Shown piece after piece: positions 36,716-42,599 of a DNA stretch of 42,599 bases. The stretch comes from SM23-73-3 sp965369445. GTDB lineage: Bacteria; Zixibacteria; MSB-5A5; SM1-73. The stretch lies in NCBI GenBank assembly GCA_965369445.1, contig CBDUQU010000006.1:1-42599 (forward strand), read 5' to 3'. The translations under genes and the position numbers were made by a program. The notes under the pieces were generated by a model, which saw nothing but the letters and a program-made list of their open reading frames with translations, did no database searches and was not told where the DNA came from. Numbering within the stretch: position 1 is the first letter of the stretch; the number at the start of each line of letters is the position of its first letter.

Positions 36716-38296
36716 TTAGGAGGAAAGTATCTTCTCCGCCTCCTCCTTGTCGGTGTCCATTATATAAGGAATGCCACTTATCTCGGCGGCCTCTTTGGTG
36801 ATGGCACTTATGTCGTCTCTGGTGATATACTCCAAAGCAAACTTGCGGTTTCCGGTCATTATCTGGCGCAGTCCCTGGGAGAGTCTTGCTACATAGGTAT
36901 ATACTCCTAAGGCGCCGGGTGGAATCTTGGCAAAATCTTTTCCAAACTTATCGCGCAGTTCAGGGGCGGTGACGAATATCTCCTCTGCCTTGGTACCGAA
37001 CCTCTCCACATAGACGGGAACCTGTCCTTCCTGGACGCGCTTTCCAATGGTTTTCCCTACCATTGCCGCGGTAAGTGGAGCCCTGGCCATGCCTATGAGT
37101 TTGAAATAGGGAGCTCCCAGAGCCAGACCTTTGAATATCTGATCTTCTAAGGCGAACCCGCCCGCTATGGCAACATCCGGCACATACGCACCCTTCTTTG
37201 CCAGCTTGTCTACATACTTGTATAGGAGAGACCACAATTCCACACCGGGGACACCCCATTCGTTCATCATCCTCCAGGGGCTCATGCCCGTGCCTCCCCC
37301 GGCCGCATCCACGGTCAACAGCTCGATTTTCGCCAAAGACGAGTATTTAACTGCTCTTGCCAGATCCTGTGGCCGATATGCACCGGTTTTCAAGAACAAG
37401 TGCTTGGCTCCGGCCTTGCGCAATTCCTCCGCTCTCTGCATGAAACTCTCCTCCGTCACCATGCCGATCCTGGAGTGTCGCTCGAATTCCCTGAACGAGC
37501 CCTGTTCAAAAGCCTTGATCACGTCCGGGTTGTAGGGGTCGGGAAGCACCACGTAGCCCCTGTCCTTAAGCTTCTGCGCTCTTTTCAGATCCTTTATTTT
37601 TACCTCTCCGCCAATGTCCTTGGCTCCCTGTCCCCACTTGAGTTCAACTATTTCTACGCCTAACTTAGAGATGGTGTATTCCTGTGTTCCCAATCTGGTA
37701 TCTTCCACGTTCGCTTGAACGATGATAGCCCCATATCCGTCCTGCTGCCAATCTTTATAGAGCTTTACACGCCACTCCATATCTTTGGAGTAGACCACCC
37801 TTCCATTCTCTATCTTGGACTCAGGATCCATGGCGCAGACGTTCTCCCCGATGGTTAGAGGTATGCCTGCCAGAGCCGCTCCTATAGCCAGCCCCTCCCA
37901 GTTGTTTTTGGCAACGGCGGTTGAGCCCAGGCCGGGAATAACCATAGGGAATTTAACCTTCATCGCCCCATCCTGTCCGATCTTCCTCTCCAGCCGCGCA
38001 TTGGGAAAGATAGCCTTATCCGGGTCTGGATCTACCCCCTGGGCACCTACACAGGAGCCCAAAATGGTGAAATGCGAAAGATCCACCGGGTAGACCTTTT
38101 CAGCCGCAGTGGTCATTATTCCGAAAGGCTGGGGATATATAACCTCTGCTCCCCGGTACGCGGACTTGCCCACCTCGCACATTCCTATGCACCCATCCAC
38201 ACAGGTAGTACAAAGACCACTTAAGGAAACGACCGAATCCTCAGTTCGGTTTTTGGTCAATGTCGCCGCCGATGCATTTATTCTTGATAAAGACAT
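36716..38296 (-). CDS. FMN-dependent glutamate synthase-like protein (GltB domain 2 type)
   Basis: Glutamate synthase large-subunit synthase domain standing alone, as in archaeal-type enzymes: FMN-bound TIM barrel making glutamate from 2-oxoglutarate and glutamine-derived or free ammonia. A Cys-rich N-terminus (LSGLCTTCVDGCIGMCEVGK) precedes the barrel; FPMVIPGLGSTAVAKNNWEG, LLTVDAAGGGTGMSPWRMMN and GKTIGKRVQEGQVPVYVERF are conserved. The FMN/Fe-S region lies about residues 320-470. The ATG at 38296 is used because GGGAGG is 4 bases upstream; a TTG one codon earlier would be too close. It lacks the amidotransferase domain, which must be supplied elsewhere. It is followed by gdhA and preceded by ferredoxin-type and NuoF-GltD genes. 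Confidence 0.9.
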   Translation of the reverse strand: MSLSRINASAATLTKNRTEDSVVSLSGLCTTCVDGCIGMCEVGKSAYRGAEVIYPQPFGIMTTAAEKVYPVDLSHFTILGSCVGAQGVDPDPDKAIFPNARLERKIGQDGAMKVKFPMVIPGLGSTAVAKNNWEGLAIGAALAGIPLTIGENVCAMDPESKIENGRVVYSKDMEWRVKLYKDWQQDGYGAIIVQANVEDTRLGTQEYTISKLGVEIVELKWGQGAKDIGGEVKIKDLKRAQKLKDRGYVVLPDPYNPDVIKAFEQGSFREFERHSRIGMVTEESFMQRAEELRKAGAKHLFLKTGAYRPQDLARAVKYSSLAKIELLTVDAAGGGTGMSPWRMMNEWGVPGVELWSLLYKYVDKLAKKGAYVPDVAIAGGFALEDQIFKGLALGAPYFKLIGMARAPLTAAMVGKTIGKRVQEGQVPVYVERFGTKAEEIFVTAPELRDKFGKDFAKIPPGALGVYTYVARLSQGLRQIMTGNRKFALEYITRDDISAITKEAAEISGIPYIMDTDKEEAEKILSS

Positions 38297-38319
38297 CAAT
38301 CCTCCCTTGTTTGAAAGCT

Positions 38320-38366
38320 GACAGCCTACAGCTCACAGCTTGCAGCCGGCAGCTTGCAGTCTGAAA
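38320..38366. repeat. Palindromic AGCTTGCAGC/GCTGACAGC repeats after the synthase start
   Basis: A cluster of CAGCTTGCAG / GCTCACAGC words with internal symmetry between the glutamate synthase and iron-sulfur genes. Confidence 0.6.
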
Positions 38367-38425
38367 CATTATCCATGTTTTAATCTTCTATATAAGGCAC
38401 TGAGCATCTTCTTTACTTCCTCATA

Positions 38426-38500
38426 TCTGCTATCCGCTGTCAGCTATTTGCTGCTGGCTGTCCGCTTTTTGCTGTCAGCTGTTGGCTTTCCGCTGTGAGC
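38426..38500. repeat. GCTGTCAGC repeats at the 3' end of the iron-sulfur gene
   Basis: Repeated GCTGTCAGCT, TTGCTGCTGGCTG, CCGCTTTTTGCTGTCAGC words run from the gap into the coding 3' end (stop at 38444). They encode the last about 17 residues of the gene. Confidence 0.65.
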
Positions 38501-39184
38501 CTCGGGTTCTTCAGTGATGCAGGTTCCGCAGTCACCCTTCAACCCCATATAGCACTTGTAGTCCTCGTAATGGTCCAGACACGTAGGCTGCAAGGAGTTG
38601 TAGCATCTGCCGCATACAACTGAGGTAGGGTCTGGACCCTCGCAGCGAAGCTGGCAGGCCGGGCAGATATACATGCAGGCTCCGCATGTTCGGCAGACCT
38701 CAGAGGTTTTGTCAAACGGGGTGGTGATCTTGAGCTTCCCTCCACGGTCGGCAAAGCCTATGGCCTTTGCCATCATCTGCTCCTCACATATCCTCACGCA
38801 AAGACCGCAATATATACAATCCTCCCAGTCGGGTTTGAACCTGGTTCGCTCGACGCCCATCTTGGCCGCCAAATCCTGTATGACCTTGGACGTGGGGCAG
38901 CTGGCAAGCAGAAGTTCTATCAGCACCTGCCTTGCCCGCACCACTCTCCTGCTGGCAGTCCTGATAACCAGCCCCTCTTGAACCGGGTAGGTACAGGAGG
39001 AGACCAGTCTGGCGTTGTCTCCTTCTCCGATCTCAACCACACACAGGCGACAGCCTCCCCAGGCGCTGAGTCCCTCATCGTAGCAGAGGGTTGGAATCTC
39101 TAAACCTAAGAACCGTGCAACCTCAAGGATGCTCCAGCCTTCCTCTGCTTCAAAGTCGATCCCATCGATTCTGATGTTAGGCAT
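38444..39184 (-). CDS. Ferredoxin-rich diaphorase subunit (HoxU/NuoG-N-like)
   Basis: 246-residue electron-transfer protein. A plant-type [2Fe-2S] domain starts it: Cys34, Cys45, Cys48 and Cys64 (LCYDEGLSAWGGCRLCVVEI; SCTYPV). Two [4Fe-4S] ferredoxin motifs follow: CIYCGLCVRIC (Cys123, 126, 129, 133) and CRTCGACMYIC (Cys164, 167, 170, 174). The NuoG-type His-x3-Cys cluster between them is not present (LLASCPTSK instead). Beyond residue 175 there are eight more cysteines (Cys177, 181, 191, 194, 202, 211, 219, 222), unlike the usual HoxU. The last about 17 residues come from repeat DNA. It overlaps the NuoF-GltD gene by 8 bases, indicating one complex. Confidence 0.88.
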   Translation of the reverse strand: MPNIRIDGIDFEAEEGWSILEVARFLGLEIPTLCYDEGLSAWGGCRLCVVEIGEGDNARLVSSCTYPVQEGLVIRTASRRVVRARQVLIELLLASCPTSKVIQDLAAKMGVERTRFKPDWEDCIYCGLCVRICEEQMMAKAIGFADRGGKLKITTPFDKTSEVCRTCGACMYICPACQLRCEGPDPTSVVCGRCYNSLQPTCLDHYEDYKCYMGLKGDCGTCITEEPEAHSGKPTADSKKRTASSK

Positions 39185-42100
39185 CCGTCACCTCCTGCGC
39201 AACGGCGGAATCTTGTTTTAGTTTCTCCAGAAAATCCTTGCCGTCTTGAGTCTCAAGATCGCAGCGCAGGCACCGCCTGGCTTCGCTCACCGCCATCTTT
39301 TCGGTCAGCCCCAGTTCGACCTCGTTGAAATTATGTTTTCTCTCGGCCACAGGAAGATGGGGCATTGAAGGGGGCTCGGCCTTTGACAACTCCTCCTCAC
39401 CGAGTTCCACCGGCTCTATGTATCTGGACGGTCTTGTTAACCTGTATTCTCTTTTTGCCTCTTTGCCCGACAGGAATTGATCTATGGATTCGGCTGCGAC
39501 CTTCCCTGCTGCGACGGCATCCACAACGGTGTTAGATCCGGTCACCAGATCTCCTCCGGCAAAAATCTCCTTCCGGCTTGAAGCGAAGGTTTCTGGATCC
39601 ACCACCAGGGTTCCTCTTCGAGAGAACTCAAGCCCTGGTACTTTTTCAACGGAAGAGGTCTCGGGCTGTTCTCCGATGGCAACAATCAGCGTGTCCAGTT
39701 CCACTATAAACCCTGAACCCTCCACGGGAACAGGTCTTCTCCTGCCCGATTCGTCTACTTCACCCATCTTCATTCTTTTGAATTCACACCCAAAAAGCTT
39801 CCCGTTGTCTGTGACTATTCTTCCAGGTGCGGTTAAATACTTGATCTTTATACCCTCCTCAAGGGCGCCATTTACCTCCTCTTTAAAAGCGGGCATCTCA
39901 TTGATTGTTCTTCTATAGAAGATGGTTACACTGTCTGGCATCCCTGTACGCAGCACCGCCCTGGCAGCATCTACGGCTGAGTTGCCACCGCCGATCACCC
40001 CTACTCTTTTACCAATCTTTATCTTTTCCCCAAGATTTATCGCAGTGAGCACTTCCATACCAGACAAGACTCCCTCTGTATCTTCACCTTGTGTACCCAG
40101 TTTCAACGACTTATGTGCACCTGTAGCGACAAATACGGCTTTGTAGCCTTGAGCAAGCAGATCATCCACACCCAGATCTTTTCCAATGGCACAATTCGTT
40201 CGAATCTCAACGCCTGCGCTCTTGATATAGTCAACGTCAGTCTTTAGAATCTCTCTCGGTAGTCTGAATTCAGGGACGCCAACCGCCAGCATACCCCCTG
40301 CCACCGGATGTTTTTCAAATACCGTAACCCCATAACCCTTTTGAGCGAGATAGAATGCGCAGGTAAGTCCCGCAGGGCCGGAACCGATTATGGCTACCTT
40401 GCCCTTGCCGTTATTCGCCACGGGTTTTGCCTTAAGAATGAGGCCCTTCTTCAATCCCCAATCGGTCACAAACCTTTTCAGGTTTCTGATCCTGATGGCC
40501 TCTCCACCCTCGCCTGCCCGACATTTGGCCTCGCATGGATGATGGCACACCCGGGCAAGAACAGATGCAAACGGGTTGTCCTTTTTTATTACCTCTAAGG
40601 CTTCCTCGTATCTTTCCTGGGCAATCAGTGCAATATAGACCGCCGCCTCCGTATCTATGGGACAGGTATGCTGACAGGGAGAGGAAATTATCTCCTTGCA
40701 TACAGCCGCTTCACATCTCTTCTTTTTAATGTGGTCTATATACTCGTTCCTGAAATAACGGAGCGTTGCCAGCACGGGATTTGGTGCAGTCTGTCCCAAA
40801 CCACATAAGGTGGTGTCCCTCACAACCAGAGCCAACTCCTTCAGGGTTTCTAAGTCTTCTTCCGTTGCCTTGCCTTCGGTTATGTCCGTGACTATCTCCA
40901 GCATCTTTTGAATGCCTTTTCGGCAGGGGAGGCATTTGCCGCAGGATTCATCCTGAAGGAAATTCAGGAAATATCTTGCCACGTCCACCATGCAGGTGCG
41001 TTCGTCCATCACGATCATGCCACCTGAGCCCATTATAGATCCTACCTGGGCCAGGGAATCATAGTCTACTGGCAGGCTTAAAAGTTTTTGGGGAATACAT
41101 CCACCGGAAGGTCCTCCGGTTTGAACGGCTTTAAATTTCCCATTTCCTGAGATCCCACCTCCGATGTCGTAAACGATCTCCCGCAGTGTCATCCCCATGG
41201 GCACTTCCACCAAGCCGGTATTTCTGATTTTTCCCACCAATGAGAATATCTTCGTCCCTTTGCTCCCTTCTGTCCCAATCTGAGAAAACCAATCCGCTCC
41301 GTTCTTGATGATCAAAGGAACGTTGGCCCAGGTTTCCACATTATTTATGTTGGTGGGTTTCCCCCAGAGACCTTTACGGATGGGGAAAGGCGGCCGCTGT
41401 CTGGGCATTCCCCTTTTTCCTTCAATCGATGCGATAAGCGCGGTCTCTTCCCCACAGACAAAAGCGCCTGAGCCTGTGGCTACTTTAATGTCGAAACTGA
41501 ATCCGGAACCTAATATATTGTCACCCAGAATCCCCTTCTCTTTTGCCTGCTTCAGGGCGATACCGATATTCTCTACAGCCAGGGGATACTCGTTTCTCAC
41601 ATATATCCAGCCCTCTTCTGCTCCTATGGCGAAGGCACCGATTAACATTCCCTCGATGACAGCATGAGGGTTTCCTTCCAGAAGACTTCTGTCCATATAG
41701 GCCCCTGGATCTCCTTCGTCTGCGTTGCAGATAATATATCTAACATCTCCTTTCGCTTTCCTGCAGAATTCCCACTTGAATCCGGTGGGAAACCCTGCCC
41801 CCCCTCTCCCCCGCAGGCTAGACTGTTTTATCGTCTCGATTACCTGCTCGGGGGTCGTCCCGCTGATGACTTTCAGGAAAGCGGCATAACCCCCAATGGC
41901 GAAGTAGTCATCAATGCTGGTTGGATCAATGAGTGAATTATTTCCCGAAAGAAGCCGGCGCTGTTTCTTGTAAAAGGGGATGTCGTCCTCATGCACCGCT
42001 TTCTTATTGGTATTTGGATCGACATATAGCAGGCGGTCGATGATTTCGTTGCTAATCAGGGTCTCCGAGACAATCTCTTCTACATCTTCAGGATTCACCT

Positions 42101-42359
42101 TCTGATAAAAGATTCCTTGGGGCTTAATGATTATGTTAGGTTCGGCCTCACAGAATCCATGACACCCTGTCACCTTAATGTCTACCTTTCCCTGGAGATT
42201 GCGTTTACCGATCTCGTCTCTGAATGCTTCTTCGACCTTCAAAGCCCCTCTGGCTCGCCCGCAGGTGCCTGCCGAAATCACAATACAGGGCTTCTTTTCA
42301 GCGCTTCTCTTTCTTATCTTGGTCTCTATGAGGCTCTTCAGATCTTCTATGCTTTTCAT
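39177..42359 (-). CDS. Fused NuoE-like / NuoF-like / GltD-like NAD(P) oxidoreductase
   Basis: 1060-residue single chain. Residues 1 to about 100 form a thioredoxin-like [2Fe-2S] domain (GTCGRARGALKVEEAFRDEI; VTGCHGFCEAEPN; Cys33, 66, 70). About 120-545 is NuoF/HoxF-like: NADH/FMN region LRGRGGAGFPTGFKWEFCRK and ICNADEGDPGAYMDRSLLEG, then the [4Fe-4S] ligands Cys473, 476, 479 (ESCGKCLPCRKG) and Cys519. About 550-1040 is GltD/NfnB-like: N-terminal cysteines CQHTCPIDTEAAVYIALIAQ and VCHHPCEAKCRAG, FAD motif IIGSGPAGLTCAFYLAQKGY, NAD(P) motif GVIGGGNSAVDAARAVL, and AIGEQPETSS plus GDLVTGSNTVVDAVAAGKVA. NADH, NAD(P)H and Fe-S electrons can thus meet in one protein. It precedes the ferredoxin and glutamate synthase genes, suggesting a complex that feeds glutamate synthesis or bifurcates electrons. 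Confidence 0.93.
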   Translation of the reverse strand: MKSIEDLKSLIETKIRKRSAEKKPCIVISAGTCGRARGALKVEEAFRDEIGKRNLQGKVDIKVTGCHGFCEAEPNIIIKPQGIFYQKVNPEDVEEIVSETLISNEIIDRLLYVDPNTNKKAVHEDDIPFYKKQRRLLSGNNSLIDPTSIDDYFAIGGYAAFLKVISGTTPEQVIETIKQSSLRGRGGAGFPTGFKWEFCRKAKGDVRYIICNADEGDPGAYMDRSLLEGNPHAVIEGMLIGAFAIGAEEGWIYVRNEYPLAVENIGIALKQAKEKGILGDNILGSGFSFDIKVATGSGAFVCGEETALIASIEGKRGMPRQRPPFPIRKGLWGKPTNINNVETWANVPLIIKNGADWFSQIGTEGSKGTKIFSLVGKIRNTGLVEVPMGMTLREIVYDIGGGISGNGKFKAVQTGGPSGGCIPQKLLSLPVDYDSLAQVGSIMGSGGMIVMDERTCMVDVARYFLNFLQDESCGKCLPCRKGIQKMLEIVTDITEGKATEEDLETLKELALVVRDTTLCGLGQTAPNPVLATLRYFRNEYIDHIKKKRCEAAVCKEIISSPCQHTCPIDTEAAVYIALIAQERYEEALEVIKKDNPFASVLARVCHHPCEAKCRAGEGGEAIRIRNLKRFVTDWGLKKGLILKAKPVANNGKGKVAIIGSGPAGLTCAFYLAQKGYGVTVFEKHPVAGGMLAVGVPEFRLPREILKTDVDYIKSAGVEIRTNCAIGKDLGVDDLLAQGYKAVFVATGAHKSLKLGTQGEDTEGVLSGMEVLTAINLGEKIKIGKRVGVIGGGNSAVDAARAVLRTGMPDSVTIFYRRTINEMPAFKEEVNGALEEGIKIKYLTAPGRIVTDNGKLFGCEFKRMKMGEVDESGRRRPVPVEGSGFIVELDTLIVAIGEQPETSSVEKVPGLEFSRRGTLVVDPETFASSRKEIFAGGDLVTGSNTVVDAVAAGKVAAESIDQFLSGKEAKREYRLTRPSRYIEPVELGEEELSKAEPPSMPHLPVAERKHNFNEVELGLTEKMAVSEARRCLRCDLETQDGKDFLEKLKQDSAVAQEVTDA

Positions 42360-42395
42360 CTTTATAACCTTTCTTCATTGCTCAAATGAGTAATC

Positions 42396-42599
42396 CTAAC
42401 TGCTTTTGAAAAACAGCGAATACTTCTCATAGAATGCTCTAAGCTCCGATTCCAAATTTTCGAATTCAATCAGGTGCTTCTTGCATCCTCGACGGGAACA
42501 TATCTCGACACTTCCCCCCTCAACGAATTTCATCGAAACCATGGGAGCATCGCATTGTTCACACATACGTGGGCCGGTAAGCTCCGCATTACAATGGGG
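42396..42599 (-). CDS. C-terminal fragment of a zinc-ribbon protein
   Basis: Partial gene: the frame is open at the window edge and ends in TAG at 42396-42398. The 67 visible residues contain LTGPRMCEQCDAPMVSMKFV and VEICSRRGCKKHLIEFENLE, a C-x2-C / C-x4-C ribbon of the sort found at the C-terminus of topoisomerase-like and other nucleic-acid-binding proteins, followed by a helix ELRAFYEKYSLFF. The identity of the whole gene is unknown. It lies 36 bp upstream of the NuoEF-GltD gene and may be in the same operon. Confidence 0.68.
   Translation of the reverse strand, partial: PHCNAELTGPRMCEQCDAPMVSMKFVEGGSVEICSRRGCKKHLIEFENLESELRAFYEKYSLFFKSS

Overview
The window carries a gene-dense bacterial chromosome segment from a Gram-negative, probably uncultured lineage. 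Envelope genes point to an outer membrane: a SurA-type chaperone, a lipoprotein parvulin, a Wzi-like capsule protein and O-antigen/capsule sugar genes. A papain-family protease with a C-terminal dockerin-like module, a SpoVG homologue in a Gram-negative setting, and intergenic regions packed with GC-rich palindromes are all combinations I associate with Zixibacteria-like or other FCB-related candidate lineages. That placement is an inference; no 16S gene is present.

Layout. 1-6.2 kb: the end of mfd, two parvulin-type prolyl isomerases (lipoprotein, then SurA-like), an S4 RNA-binding protein, a rhomboid protease and a small zinc-ribbon protein. 6.2-6.9 kb: a REP-associated tyrosine transposase (RAYT) bracketed by two copies of its palindromic element. 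6.9-14.8 kb: dnaE, a tail-anchored-like membrane protein, a repeat-filled gap, the secreted dockerin protease and an MFS transporter. 14.9-19.0 kb (minus strand): a CNB-PAS-ATPase sensor without a phosphoacceptor histidine, a small outer-membrane-like protein and a polytopic membrane protein. 19.3-24.5 kb (plus): gmd, rmd-like, a UDP-HexNAc dehydrogenase and Wzi-like genes for surface polysaccharide. 24.5-27.8 kb: housekeeping block ispE, spoVG, tRNA-Gln(TTG), prs, rplY. 28.0-31.6 kb: a small exported protein and the complete dTDP-L-rhamnose set rfbA, rfbC, rfbB, rfbD.

31.6-35.3 kb is an accessory island punctuated by REP-like palindromes. It holds a second RAYT, an overlapping two-gene unit (membrane-anchored helical protein plus a protein with a possible HEPN-type R-x4-H motif) and an ORF6N-domain protein. 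This is the most likely place for an undescribed defence or toxin-like module.

35.4-42.6 kb (minus) encodes nitrogen and electron metabolism: glutamate dehydrogenase, an FMN-dependent glutamate synthase, a ferredoxin-rich diaphorase subunit, and a 1060-residue protein that joins NuoE-like, NuoF-like and GltD/NfnB-like parts in one chain. Together they suggest an NADH/NAD(P)H-linked, possibly electron-bifurcating complex feeding glutamate synthesis. The window ends in a partial zinc-ribbon gene.

A theme across the whole window is palindromic repeats. Many carry the same GTAGG head but different stems, and several run into the 3' ends of genes, supplying stop codons and short C-terminal tails.
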